Positions 1 to 8,669 of a stretch of 63,135 nucleotides of DNA are shown here, in pieces (position 1 is the first letter of the stretch; each line of letters opens with the position of its first letter). Position numbers and translations under genes: made by a program. The DNA is from Actinomycetes bacterium (GTDB lineage: Bacteria > Actinomycetota > Acidimicrobiia > Acidimicrobiales > SZUA-35), in assembly GCA_024276425.1 (NCBI GenBank), contig JAJRXF010000129.1:1-63135 (forward strand). Direction: 5' to 3'. Under the pieces are notes generated by a model that searched no databases, was not told where the DNA came from, and worked only from the letters and a program-made list of their open reading frames with translations.

Positions 1-139
1 CATAGACAACCTTGCGTTGTTCGTTGAAAACCTCGTCGTATTCCAGAACGTTCTTGCGAGTCTCGGCGTTTCGCTGCTCGACGGTGTTTTGGGCCCGCTC
101 GACGGACTTGCTAACCATCTTGGATTCGATCGCCTCGTC
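1..139 (-). pseudogene. secA: C-terminal continuation of secA beyond an in-frame amber codon (partial at left edge)
   Basis: Directly after the TAG at 140-142 the same minus-strand frame stays open to the window edge. It encodes unmistakable SecA sequence: an [17 protein letters not shown] segment, then [10 protein letters not shown] and NEQRKVVY, which is the start of the helical scaffold domain. There is no frameshift; one codon (TAG, where sense codons such as GAG, AAG or CAG differ by one base) breaks the gene. No good start codon with a Shine-Dalgarno lies just after the stop, so independent translation of this part looks unlikely. It is either a true nonsense mutation or a base error in the assembly. 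Confidence 0.8.
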
Positions 140-1963
140 CTACGCCAGGGCCTTGTCCATGACCCAACTGGAGGCGCCCGTAGCGAAGATACGCATCAGG
201 TCGTCTTCCAGCGATAGATAGAACCGGCTCTCACCCGGGTCTCCCTGACGGCCAGCGCGACCTCGAAGCTGGTCATCAATTCGGCGACTCTCATGGCGCT
301 CGGTGGCTAGCACATACAAGCCACCCGCCTCGCGGACCCGCTCACCTTCCTCGGTGGTCAGGGCTTCCCAATAACTCAACCGTTTGGAGTAGTAAGCCTG
401 ACCCTCTTCCGGGTCGTCCGGGTCCAAACCGGCCGCTCGAGTATCTCGTTCCGCCAACTTCTCAGCGTTTCCTCCCAGCACGATGTCAACGCCGCGGCCC
501 GCCATGTTGGTGGCTACGGTAACTGATCCGGCTTGACCTGCTTGGGCGACAATTTCCGCCTCCCGAGAGTGTTGCTTAGCATTGAGAACCTCATGTTTGA
601 TCTGACGTTCCTGCAGGATCTGACTGAGCAATTCTGATTTTTCCACCGAGGCAGTACCAACCAGAACCGGTTGCCCCTTCTTAACCCGCTCCTGCAGATC
701 ATCAACGACGGCTGAGTACTTAGCCATCTCGGTCTTGTAAATCAAGTCCGCCTCGTCGATACGTACGATCGGCTTATTGGTCGGGATCTGAACCACCGGA
801 AGGTTATAGGTTCGCTCCAGTTCGACGGCGTCTCCCAGGGCGGTTCCCGTCATTCCGGATAGCTTTTCGTACATCCGAAAGTAGTTTTGCAAGGTGATGG
901 TGGCAAGCGTTTGTTGCTCTTCTTTGATTTGAACCTTCTCTTTCGCCTCAACCGCCTGATGTAGGCCATCGGACCACCGTCGTCCATCCAGTACTCGACC
1001 GGTGAACTCATCAACGATCTTTACCTCGCCGTCGACGACGAGATAGTCCTTGTCCTTGTGGAAGAGTTCCTTGGCCCGCAGGGCTGAGTTGAGTTGGTGA
1101 ACAAAGTCGCCCTGCACTCCGTCATAGAGATTCTCGATTCCCAGAATCTCTTCAACCTTGGTAATGCCATCGTCGAGAATGGCAACGATCCGCTTCTCTT
1201 CATCAACCTCATAGTCGTAGTCGCGTTCAAGCTGGGTTACCACATCGCGGAAACGATAGTAGAGGTCAGCGGCCCCCTTGACCTTGCCACTAATGATGAG
1301 TGGAGTTCGGGCCTCGTCGATGAGAATCGAGTCGACCTCGTCGACAATGGCGTAGTGGTGTCCCCTCTGGACCATGTCGGCGCGTGAACGAGCCATATTG
1401 TCTCGCAGGTAGTCAAAACCGAACTCGTTGTTGGTCCCATGGGTAATGTCAGCGGCATATTGGGCACGCTTGTGGACCGGATCGTTCTGACCCGGGACGA
1501 TGAGACCCACAGTCAGCCCGAGCCGCCGGTGGATTTGCCCCATCCACTCAGAGTCTCGGGAAGCAAGGTATTCGTTGACCGTAATTGCGTGAACGCCATT
1601 GCCAGCAAGTGCGTTGAGGTAAACGGGGAGAGTAGAAACCAGGGTCTTACCCTCGCCCGTTCGCATCTCGGCGACCCAGCCCCAGTGAAGCGCAGCGCCG
1701 CCCATGAGTTGGACGTCGTAGTGCCGCTGACCGATCTCGCGTTTGGCCGTCTCTCGCACAGTGGCGAAAGCCTCGGCGAGTAGGTCATCGAGAGACTCGC
1801 CTTGATCGATTCGTTGCTTGAACTCAGCGGTCTTGGCCACCAATTCGTCGTCACGAAGGCGCTCGAACTCTGGCTCAAGAACGTTGACGGGCTCGATGAC
1901 GGATCTAACGGCCTTGAGTCGCTTACCGTCCCCGGCTTTCAGGAGTTTGTTAAAGAGCTTCAT
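140..1963 (-). CDS. secA: Preprotein translocase ATPase SecA, truncated by an in-frame TAG
   Basis: SecA is the ATPase motor that pushes unfolded preproteins through SecYEG at the cytoplasmic membrane. The 607 codons before the stop hold the Walker A motif RTGEGKT (residues 101-107), the [13 protein letters not shown] Walker B region, the preprotein cross-linking region and nucleotide-binding domain 2 up to [26 protein letters not shown]. Family members usually have about 830-950 residues; here the reading frame meets TAG at 140-142, although the coding sequence continues beyond it in frame. The helical scaffold, wing and C-terminal regions would be missing from the truncated product, which should not be functional. 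SecA is normally essential, so a sequence error or a second secA elsewhere are the likely explanations. It is followed (upstream on this strand) by hpf and comF, the usual actinobacterial order. Confidence 0.93.
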   Translation of the reverse strand: MKLFNKLLKAGDGKRLKAVRSVIEPVNVLEPEFERLRDDELVAKTAEFKQRIDQGESLDDLLAEAFATVRETAKREIGQRHYDVQLMGGAALHWGWVAEMRTGEGKTLVSTLPVYLNALAGNGVHAITVNEYLASRDSEWMGQIHRRLGLTVGLIVPGQNDPVHKRAQYAADITHGTNNEFGFDYLRDNMARSRADMVQRGHHYAIVDEVDSILIDEARTPLIISGKVKGAADLYYRFRDVVTQLERDYDYEVDEEKRIVAILDDGITKVEEILGIENLYDGVQGDFVHQLNSALRAKELFHKDKDYLVVDGEVKIVDEFTGRVLDGRRWSDGLHQAVEAKEKVQIKEEQQTLATITLQNYFRMYEKLSGMTGTALGDAVELERTYNLPVVQIPTNKPIVRIDEADLIYKTEMAKYSAVVDDLQERVKKGQPVLVGTASVEKSELLSQILQERQIKHEVLNAKQHSREAEIVAQAGQAGSVTVATNMAGRGVDIVLGGNAEKLAERDTRAAGLDPDDPEEGQAYYSKRLSYWEALTTEEGERVREAGGLYVLATERHESRRIDDQLRGRAGRQGDPGESRFYLSLEDDLMRIFATGASSWVMDKALA

Positions 1964-2108
1964 CTCCTAGTAACTCTACCGCCCGCACGCCCGGCCTCTC
2001 GCGCACCCAAGACAAACAGACCAAGAGAAAACCATTCGAATCCGGATAAGGCCCATCCTCACCCCGAGCACGCCGTCCCGCTACCAACGCAGGCCGTGCG
2101 CCTTCATC

Positions 2109-2675
2109 TCAACTCCGGAAAATATCAATCAGGCCAACGTCGCCATCTTCTCGACGGTAGACCACGGCCGTCTTCGACGTTTCTTCGTTGGTAAAGATGT
2201 AGAAATCATGGTTGAGAAGATCCATTTGAAGCGCGGCAGCCTCGGCATCCATCTCTCGCAAGTCAAACTTCTTGTTCTTTACGATTCGATAAACCGGCTC
2301 CGCAGAGTCAACGGTTTCTGCCAGAAGTTCGTGAGCAAGCTGTTCTCCCAGGCGAGGGCTTCCACGGCCCTGGCGCTGGTTCTTGATTTTCGTTTTGAGT
2401 TTTCGGAGTTGACGCTCAAGTTTGTCGACCGCAAGATCAATGGCTGTAAAACCATCAGGGGCCGACACCTTGGTCCGGACGTGGTGCCCGTGTCCCTCAA
2501 TGGTGACCTCACAAATTTCCTTGTCACCGATTCGAGGGTTTTTTTCTTCCCAGAAATGAACCTCGGCTCTTTCCATTCCGCTGAGATACCGATCAAGTCG
2601 CCCGATCTTCTCGACTGCCTGATTTCGAAGCTTCTCCGAAACCGTAGTGTGTCGACCGCTGACCGTAACCTCCAT
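2109..2675 (-). CDS. hpf: Long-form ribosome hibernation promoting factor (HPF/RaiA)
   Basis: A cytoplasmic ribosome-binding protein that pairs 70S ribosomes into inactive 100S dimers in stationary phase or stress. The 188-residue length fits the long form. The N-terminal S30AE/YfiA domain occupies about residues 1-100 (starts MEVTVSGRHTTVS, includes the conserved HFWEEKNPRIGDKEICEV and HHVRTKVSAPD stretches). A charged linker follows, and the C-terminal dimerisation domain (IVKNKKFDLREMDAEAAALQM, then YRREDGDVGLIDI) fills about 130-188. The start ATG at 2675 has a weak GGGAG-type ribosome site. It lies 145 bases from secA and 140 bases from comF on the same strand; secA-hpf-comF adjacency is conserved in actinobacteria. 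Confidence 0.95.
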   Translation of the reverse strand: MEVTVSGRHTTVSEKLRNQAVEKIGRLDRYLSGMERAEVHFWEEKNPRIGDKEICEVTIEGHGHHVRTKVSAPDGFTAIDLAVDKLERQLRKLKTKIKNQRQGRGSPRLGEQLAHELLAETVDSAEPVYRIVKNKKFDLREMDAEAAALQMDLLNHDFYIFTNEETSKTAVVYRREDGDVGLIDIFRS

Positions 2676-2784
2676 GGAGGCTCCCTTCGTTCGGTTGTGC
2701 TGGAAATGTGTAACTCTTTGGTTCTGAAACTATTCGGCCGTACTCCTGCTTGCATTCCTGCTGCATTGGCCGGTTGCATGGCCA

Positions 2785-2801
2785 CTCGCCGTCTCGGCGA
2801 G
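2785..2801 (-). terminator. Stem-loop between comF and hpf, possible terminator
   Basis: CTCGCCG and CGGCGAG form a perfect seven-pair GC-rich stem around a three-base loop (2792-2794). It lies 14 bases after the comF stop and 110 bases before the hpf start. There is no clear U-tract on the minus strand, so it may be a weak or Rho-assisted terminator, or simply an RNA-stabilising hairpin. Confidence 0.4.
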
Positions 2802-2815
2802 ACCACTCTTGCACC

Positions 2816-3427
2816 TTAGGCGTATTTTCGACTGCTTGCAGACCAACCTGTCGAGGCGATGGTCATCCCAATCACCCTCCCCGCCCCTGCCTCCCGCAAG
2901 ATCGAGGCTGCACTCCGAAGTGACGCACCAGTTGTGAGGACATCATCGACAACAATCACCGTTTCTGGCACCGGGTTCGGGGTCCAAAGGTCAAGACCAC
3001 CAAGGCGAGCCCGACGGTCTTGACCGGTTTGGGGTCGGCCTCTGCGTCCGAGAAGCCTTTGTGCCGGGCCATTTCCTGCCCTAGCCACCGACATTGCCAG
3101 CAGGCGTCCTTGGTCATAGCCTCGCTCCCGTCGATTGACCGGACTCGCAGGGATCCACGTCACGGCACCATGAGCAGACCAAATGCTCTCCGACACTGGT
3201 ATCCGCGAGCGCAGCAGGCGTCCGAACTGGCGTAGAACATCACGCCTTCCTTGGTTCTTGGCCGCCAGAATCGCGCGGCTCATTCGTTCGTCATAGTCAA
3301 ATAGACACACGACCTGGTCTAGCCCCTCCAATTCAACACACCCCGAAGGAACAAAGAGGTCAAAACACCGCTGGCAAACGAGGCGTGAATTGCATTGGCA
3401 GCCAGGGCACCGTCGTTCCAGGAACAT
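2816..3427 (-). CDS. comF: ComF family phosphoribosyltransferase-like protein
   Basis: ComF proteins are cytoplasmic phosphoribosyltransferase-fold proteins linked to DNA uptake and recombination in competent bacteria; the precise reaction is unknown. The 203-residue protein begins with a four-cysteine zinc-binding N-terminus (CPGC at 8-11, CQRC near 18-21), then the conserved FDYDERMSRAILAAKNQGRRD region, WIPASPVNRRERGYDQ, and the PRPP-binding loop VIVVDDVLTTGAS near residue 160. All family hallmarks are present, so it looks intact. It lies between hpf and ahcY on the same strand. Whether this organism is naturally competent cannot be told from the window. Confidence 0.92.
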   Translation of the reverse strand: MFLERRCPGCQCNSRLVCQRCFDLFVPSGCVELEGLDQVVCLFDYDERMSRAILAAKNQGRRDVLRQFGRLLRSRIPVSESIWSAHGAVTWIPASPVNRRERGYDQGRLLAMSVARAGNGPAQRLLGRRGRPQTGQDRRARLGGLDLWTPNPVPETVIVVDDVLTTGASLRSAASILREAGAGRVIGMTIASTGWSASSRKYA

Positions 3428-3467
3428 GCTAAACCAAACTAGGCCGGCGCGCTGACAAAGGCGGACT

Positions 3468-3487
3468 CAGTGCCCACCCAAGCACTG
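3468..3487 (-). terminator. Weak stem-loop after ahcY, possible terminator
   Basis: CAGTGC and GCACTG (six pairs, eight-base loop) lie about 30 bases beyond the ahcY stop and 40 bases before the comF start. No U-tract follows on the minus strand, so the assignment is tentative. Confidence 0.3.
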
Positions 3488-3515
3488 CTTTTACCAAACA
3501 CTAGAACCAAAACGC

Positions 3516-4994
3516 CTAGTATCGGTAGTGCTCTGGCTTGTATGGCCCCTCGACCGCCAACCCAAGGTAGTCAGCTTGACCCTGGCTGAGCCTGGTCAGC
3601 TTCGCGCCAAGGGCGTCAAGATGCAGCCTGGCTACCTTCTCATCAAGAATCTTGGGCAAGGTTGTGATGGTGAGCCCATAGTCCTCAGCGTTCCTGTGCA
3701 ATTCGATCTGGGCCAACACCTGATTAGTGAAGCTGGCGCTCATGACGAAGCTTGGATGGCCGGTTGCGTTTCCAAGATTCAACAACCGACCCTCGCTCAG
3801 CATGATGATCGACTTGCCGTCGGGGAAGCGGAACTCATCAACCTGAGGCTTGATGTTGATCCTTTGGATGTCACTTTGCTTGTAGAGACCGGCCACATCG
3901 ATCTCATTGTCAAAGTGACCGATGTTTCCAACGATGGCACCCTGCTTCATCTTGGACATCATCTCGACGGAGATGATGTCCTTGTTGCCAGTAGCGGTGA
4001 CGAAAATGTCGACTTCACCCAGAACTCGTTCGATGGTGGTGACCTGGAATCCATCCATCACGGCCTGCAGGGCACAGATCGGGTCGACCTCGGTGATAAT
4101 GACTCGGGCACCCTGGCCTCGTAGTGCCTCGGCGCAACCCTTACCGACATCGCCATAGCCAAGAACTAAGGCGACCTTTCCACCGATCATCACATCGGTA
4201 CCACGATTGATGCCATCGATGAGGCTGTGGCGTGTGCCGTATTTGTTGTCAAACTTTGATTTGGTTACCGAATCGTTGACGTTGATGCCGGGAAACTGCA
4301 AGGTTCCGTTATCGCGCATTTCATACAGCCGCATGACGCCAGTGGTGGTCTCCTCAGAGACGCCACGAATGTTGGCGGCCATGCGGGTGAAAAGGGTGCT
4401 GTCCTGGGCGTGAAGCTTCTTCAAGACCCCAATAATGGTGTGCCACTCATCGGGGTCATCATCGGTTGCGTCTGGCACTGCTCCGGCGGCCTCATACTCA
4501 GCACCCTTGTGAACAAGCAGGGTCGCGTCCCCACCATCGTCGAGAATGAGGTTACAGAAGCCCTCGTTGTCTGGCCACATGAGAGCCTGTTCCGTGCACC
4601 ACCAATATTCCTCAAGTGATTCACCCTTCCAGGCATACACCGGAACTCCGGTCGGGCGGTCCGTTGTTCCTTCGGGCCCGACAACCACGGCCGCAGCGGC
4701 TTCGTCCTGGGTGGAGAAAATGTTACAACTCACCCAACGAACCTCGGCTCCGAGTGCGGTCAGGGTCTCAATGAGCACTGCTGTTTGGATCGTCATGTGC
4801 AAGCTGCCCATGATTCGTGCGCCCTTCAGGGGCTGCTCGTCGTGAAACTCGGCCCGCAAGGCCATTAACCCAGGCATCTCTTGCTCGGCCAATTCCATCT
4901 GCTTGCGACCAGGCCCAGCCAGGTTGATGTCAGCCACCTTGTAGTCGCCCTCGGCGACGGTCCGGGGGCGACCAGAACTATTGGTATCAGTCAT
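3516..4994 (-). CDS. ahcY: Adenosylhomocysteinase (SAH hydrolase)
   Basis: Cytosolic NAD-dependent enzyme that splits S-adenosylhomocysteine into adenosine and homocysteine, clearing the by-product of methyl transfer. The protein carries the [13 protein letters not shown] segment, [10 protein letters not shown], the NAD-binding GYGDVGKG loop, the family signature [14 protein letters not shown] and the canonical C-terminal [10 protein letters not shown]. Length is 492 residues from the ATG at 4994. That start is preferred over the ATG at 5006 because GGAG lies six bases before it (5001-5004), inside the longer reading. The 200-base upstream gap was checked for an SAH riboswitch; none is convincing. 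Confidence 0.97.
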   Translation of the reverse strand: MTDTNSSGRPRTVAEGDYKVADINLAGPGRKQMELAEQEMPGLMALRAEFHDEQPLKGARIMGSLHMTIQTAVLIETLTALGAEVRWVSCNIFSTQDEAAAAVVVGPEGTTDRPTGVPVYAWKGESLEEYWWCTEQALMWPDNEGFCNLILDDGGDATLLVHKGAEYEAAGAVPDATDDDPDEWHTIIGVLKKLHAQDSTLFTRMAANIRGVSEETTTGVMRLYEMRDNGTLQFPGINVNDSVTKSKFDNKYGTRHSLIDGINRGTDVMIGGKVALVLGYGDVGKGCAEALRGQGARVIITEVDPICALQAVMDGFQVTTIERVLGEVDIFVTATGNKDIISVEMMSKMKQGAIVGNIGHFDNEIDVAGLYKQSDIQRINIKPQVDEFRFPDGKSIIMLSEGRLLNLGNATGHPSFVMSASFTNQVLAQIELHRNAEDYGLTITTLPKILDEKVARLHLDALGAKLTRLSQGQADYLGLAVEGPYKPEHYRY

Positions 4995-5194
4995 AGTGAT
5001 CTCCATGCGACGCGTGACCAGAGGGTCGGTCGCTTCTATCTATCTGCACCAAACACCGTGCAAGGAAGTTGACAAGAAAGGCTGAGGCCAACTGGCCAGA
5101 TCAGGGCAGCCCGATTCGGGGAGCCTAGCGCTGCGATCGGTAACTGCCGCTGATGATAATGCTCCCACCAGCATGGCAGGTCATCGCTCCAAGC

Positions 5195-6463
5195 TCACAG
5201 GGGTCGGTTGTCCCGGGCCGACTTCGGATGAGTTTCGTACATTCGAAGGACTACAACTAGCCCAGAGAGTGCAGTGAGTAGGGCGACTGCGTAGATCGCG
5301 ACCTCAAGGGAGATGAAATCGGCCAGCAGGCCAGCCAGTAGAGCGCCAAAGGCAAACCCTGCGTCACGCCAGAGTCGGTAAATCCCGATTGCCCGAGCCC
5401 GCCAACTCGGGTGGGCTACATCACCAATGGTTGCCAGCAGGGTGGGATAAACCAGGGCAGTGCCAGCACCAAGCGCGGCTGCCCCAATTGCCCAGGCCCA
5501 GAAGTTTGAACTCGCTGCAATCCAAGCGATGGCAATCGCCTGGGTGAACATTCCAGAAACGATCAACGGCTTTCGTCCGACTCGGTCAGAAAGCCCCCCG
5601 GCATAGATCTGACCGAGGCCCCATACTGCCGGGTAAAGAGCAGCCAAGACTCCGATTTGACCAATTGAAAGGCCACCATCAAGAAAAAAAAGCGGGAACA
5701 GCCCCCAAGCCAAACCGTCATTGAGATTGTTGATCATTCCCGCCTGGGATGCGGACGAAAGCGCCTTCTCTCCAAAGCTTGTCAGCGTGAAAATCTCGAC
5801 ACCGCTACGGGGTAGGGAACCCTCTGAGTCCGGACCTCTCGCCCCAGCTTCGTCCTGGGCGTGCCCCCTTGTTTCCTCGACAAACAGCACCGAGAGGCCA
5901 AGACCAAGACCAGCAAATGCGATTCCAAGAAAAAACGGCACTGGCCGCAAGCCCCAACGTTGGGCGATGTAGCCGGTGGCCAGGGCAGTGGCGGCGACTG
6001 CCCCATAACCTGCTGCCTCGTTAAGCCCCATGGCAAATCCACGCCTCTTCGGACCGACGAGATCGATCTTCATAATCACTGTCGTCGACCAGGTCAGACC
6101 CTGGTTGAGACCCAACAGCACGTTGGCGAAAATTACCCATCCCCACGAGGGAGCCCAGATCAGAAGCAAAGGTATCGGGAGACCAATGATCCAACCAGCG
6201 ACCAGAATGGGCTTACGTCCATAGCGGTCACAGAGACTGCCAGCGACAAAGTTCGTCATTGCCTTGACCAGCCCGAACGCGGCGATAAAGGTTAGAGAGG
6301 ACGTCAGAGCCGTTAACCCGAACTCCTGCTGGGCCAGAAGGGGCAAGACGGTGCGTTCTTGGCCAATCATGCCGCCGACCAAGGCATTGACACCCACCAG
6401 AAGCGAGAATTGAGCCACGTTTTCACGCAGGCCAAGTTGCCGATCACTGCCCGTCAACGTCAT
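5195..6463 (-). CDS. MFS transporter, 12-TM
   Basis: A 422-residue major facilitator superfamily permease of the cytoplasmic membrane. It shows about 12 hydrophobic segments in two halves. Motif A occurs in both halves: GSLCDRYGRKP after TM2 and GGLSDRVGRKP after TM8, with a polar central loop around residues 205-230. The substrate cannot be told; the two-copy motif A and general look resemble drug or metabolite exporters of the DHA type. It follows the SDR gene on the same strand with a 58-base gap, so the two may be co-transcribed at the end of the mannose operon. No adjacent regulator is present. Confidence 0.88.
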   Translation of the reverse strand: MTLTGSDRQLGLRENVAQFSLLVGVNALVGGMIGQERTVLPLLAQQEFGLTALTSSLTFIAAFGLVKAMTNFVAGSLCDRYGRKPILVAGWIIGLPIPLLLIWAPSWGWVIFANVLLGLNQGLTWSTTVIMKIDLVGPKRRGFAMGLNEAAGYGAVAATALATGYIAQRWGLRPVPFFLGIAFAGLGLGLSVLFVEETRGHAQDEAGARGPDSEGSLPRSGVEIFTLTSFGEKALSSASQAGMINNLNDGLAWGLFPLFFLDGGLSIGQIGVLAALYPAVWGLGQIYAGGLSDRVGRKPLIVSGMFTQAIAIAWIAASSNFWAWAIGAAALGAGTALVYPTLLATIGDVAHPSWRARAIGIYRLWRDAGFAFGALLAGLLADFISLEVAIYAVALLTALSGLVVVLRMYETHPKSARDNRPL

Positions 6464-6521
6464 CTCGACTTCCTCTCCCCGCGCCTCACCAGCCTAAGCC
6501 ACATCGAAGAGCTTGGCTTGG

Positions 6522-7292
6522 CTAACGAGCCTTCATGGCCCCATCTACCGGGACCGCAGCACCGCTAATGAAACTCGCAGCATCGGAAAGGAGGAAGACC
6601 ATAAGAGCCGCAACCTCGCTAGCATCGCCGATCCGTCCCAGCGGAATCGAATCTGCAATGAGCCCCTCGATGGCCGCGGCGTCCCTCTCGTCCGACTTCA
6701 TTGAGTCAATGAGGCTGTCCATCATGCGAGTTCGGATTGGCGCCGGACAAACCGCGTTGCAGCGAACTCCATCGCCAGCCAATTCGATGGCTGCGGTCTT
6801 CGTCAGCCCAATGACCGCATGCTTGGAGGCAACGTATGCCCCAAGTCCCGATGCGCCAGCCAAACCGGCAACTGAGGAGACGTTGACAATGGACTTGTTC
6901 GTTCCGGTCATTGCCGGTGCGACAATTTTGACCCCAAGGAAAACGCCCTTGACGTTCACCGCCAGGACCTGATCAAAAATTTGCTCCGGGTACTCGACCA
7001 AGGGCGACATCGAGCCCTCGATCCCAGCGTTGTTAACCAAACCGTCGAGTGTTCCGAACTTGGCCAGAGATTCGTCGCGAACCCGCTCCCAATCGACACT
7101 GGAGGTCACGTCGGCCTCGACGACGATCAGTCGTTGTCCTGCTCGCTTTTTTAGCTCGGCCAGCCCAAGACTGGCCAGGTCGAAGGCGACTACGTTGGCT
7201 CCCTCGGTTAGGCACTGATCGACGGTGGCTGACCCAATACCCCCACCAGCGCCACTGACAATGATTGTCCGATCAACGAGTGCGCCACTCAC
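6522..7292 (-). CDS. Short-chain dehydrogenase/reductase (SDR)
   Basis: Classical SDR oxidoreductase with a Rossmann fold: cofactor loop GAGGGIG near the N-terminus, the NNAG motif, a catalytic serine in VNVSSVAG and the YVASK active-site Tyr/Lys pair. The C-terminal part ends in the usual FISGAAVPVDGA. Aspartate after the second beta strand (VVAFD) suggests NAD(H) rather than NADP(H). The preferred start is GTG at 7292, which overlaps the TGA of the upstream PGI gene as GTGA and implies translational coupling; an ATG at 7307 would add five residues and a larger overlap. The substrate is unknown. Coupling to the sugar-phosphate isomerase does not by itself prove a sugar substrate. Confidence 0.9.
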   Translation of the reverse strand: MSGALVDRTIIVSGAGGGIGSATVDQCLTEGANVVAFDLASLGLAELKKRAGQRLIVVEADVTSSVDWERVRDESLAKFGTLDGLVNNAGIEGSMSPLVEYPEQIFDQVLAVNVKGVFLGVKIVAPAMTGTNKSIVNVSSVAGLAGASGLGAYVASKHAVIGLTKTAAIELAGDGVRCNAVCPAPIRTRMMDSLIDSMKSDERDAAAIEGLIADSIPLGRIGDASEVAALMVFLLSDAASFISGAAVPVDGAMKAR

Positions 7293-8344
7293 TGTGGATC
7301 CAACCAAACTTTAAGGTCTTCAACCAGATCCAGAGGGCCGGGGTCGACGCCCCGAATGGCGGCGATTTCTAGCGATGTCAGATCTCCAATGAGGACAAGA
7401 TCCAGAAGCTGGGCCACCGGCCCTTCACCGTTGGCTTCGACGCTGAGAACTCCCGCCATCTGTTCCCTGGTCTGGTGCTCGACATAGGCGAACCGTCGAG
7501 CTGTCTGAGGGTGCTCACTTTCGTGCCTAAGTTGAATCTGGGTAAATAGCTGCTCAGTCGGAACAGCGGAACCCGTCCAGCCAACCAGTTCGTTATGACA
7601 CAAGTCCGGCATCGGCGCCCAGAAAGCCGGCGTCTTCACATTGTGATTGAAGGCCACTTTCCAGCGGCGAGCCGCCGTGGTGCCAACGGTACCACCACCG
7701 TAGATCACCGGCATCGTTGTGCCGATTGCTTCGGCCAAAGTCTTGGCCGAGCTTACTGGAGAATCCAGTTCGTCCCGGCGAACCCGAAGTTGGTTCACCG
7801 CTTCCTCGATCCAAAGCCGAGCTCCAGGAAACAAACCAATCTGCTCCAGAGCGAGCATGACCGGGGTTGCTAGTGAACCAAGTGACGCTCGCGGCATCGG
7901 ACCCGGCTCGACAACCGGCAAGACCGGAGCACCAACTCTTCGAGCGAAGGTTTCTAGGGCGCCGCCATTGGTGATAGCCACCAGGGACGCACCGGCCTCA
8001 ACCGCCGCCTCTAACGATTCCAGCGTCTCTTCAGTTGTTCCCGACTCTGAGATAGCGATTACCAAGGTAGAGCTGCTGACCCAACTGGGTGGGAGGTAGC
8101 CGCCGTACACCACGATTGGCAAGGGAGCGAACGGGCGGGCACAAGCCGCGGCCACGTCACCTCCGAATCCGGAATCTCCCATCCCAAGGATGAGGACCTG
8201 ATCTATTTTGGCCGAGTCCGGCAGGCCAGAAACTGTGCCGATGGCGGCGAGCGATGCTTCGATTTGTTCTGGGAGGCCCAGCATCGCTTGACGCATCTCC
8301 AGCGTGTCCGGGGGCGGTGTTGGCGGGGAAACCTCGGCGTTCAT
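7289..8344 (-). CDS. Bifunctional phosphoglucose/phosphomannose isomerase, SIS fold
   Basis: Cytosolic isomerase expected to interconvert glucose 6-phosphate or mannose 6-phosphate with fructose 6-phosphate, feeding mannose activation. The first SIS domain contains ILGMGDSGFGGD and AISESGTTEET, and the second has PVIYGGG followed by RRWKVAFNHNVKTPAFWAPMPDLCHNELVGW, the C-terminal isomerase signature. Of the possible starts I choose ATG 8344 (351 residues), four bases after the stop of the Trm112-like gene; a longer reading would run through that gene. The equivalent SIS gene stands between pmm and manA in mycobacteria as I recall, so context agrees. It sits in the operon with manA and pmm. 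Confidence 0.9.
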   Translation of the reverse strand: MNAEVSPPTPPPDTLEMRQAMLGLPEQIEASLAAIGTVSGLPDSAKIDQVLILGMGDSGFGGDVAAACARPFAPLPIVVYGGYLPPSWVSSSTLVIAISESGTTEETLESLEAAVEAGASLVAITNGGALETFARRVGAPVLPVVEPGPMPRASLGSLATPVMLALEQIGLFPGARLWIEEAVNQLRVRRDELDSPVSSAKTLAEAIGTTMPVIYGGGTVGTTAARRWKVAFNHNVKTPAFWAPMPDLCHNELVGWTGSAVPTEQLFTQIQLRHESEHPQTARRFAYVEHQTREQMAGVLSVEANGEGPVAQLLDLVLIGDLTSLEIAAIRGVDPGPLDLVEDLKVWLDPQ

Positions 8345-8348
8345 CGGG

Positions 8349-8567
8349 TTAGTTCTCCAATGCGGCAGCCTTGGCCACAAGTCGCTCAGCTTCAGAGTCG
8401 GAGACCACCTCTGACTCGTCAATGAGCATTAGTGGAATGTCATCCTCAACTCGATAGCGACGCTTGAGTCTGGGGTTGAACAACGTGTTCTCATCTTCGA
8501 AATAGAGCAGCGGACCCTTGTCATCTGGGCAGGCCAGAATCTCTAGAAGTTTCGAGTCGAGCGCCAT
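8349..8567 (-). CDS. Trm112-like small protein
   Basis: A 72-residue protein of the Trm112/YcaR family. It reads LLEILACPDDKGPLLY, then a middle stretch NPRLKRRYRVEDDIPLMLIDES that is typical of the family. Only one cysteine of the usual zinc-ribbon set remains, as in many bacterial members. Eukaryotic Trm112 activates methyltransferases; the bacterial role is poorly defined. The ATG at 8567 is chosen because AAGGAG lies seven bases before it. The gene is placed between manA and the PGI/PMI gene, with four bases to the next start, and is clearly part of the operon. Confidence 0.88.
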   Translation of the reverse strand: MALDSKLLEILACPDDKGPLLYFEDENTLFNPRLKRRYRVEDDIPLMLIDESEVVSDSEAERLVAKAAALEN

Positions 8568-8669
8568 TAGAATTCTCCTTGGGTCTGCCGGAGTTCTGCC
8601 GGTCGGCTTGCTCCCACCAATCGGCCGCCCAAAGCCTACTCCGCCCACGCCTGGTAGCCGACCGGGTTC

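Noticed and set aside
140-142. Stop-codon reassignment of TAG
   Set aside because: Several intact genes in the window, such as cofD and the helicase, end properly at TAG, so a general recoding is not supported.
4995-5194. Possible SAH riboswitch before ahcY
   Set aside because: The gap has GC-rich pieces such as GCAGCGCTAGGCTCC, but the conserved order of the SAH riboswitch core is not present.
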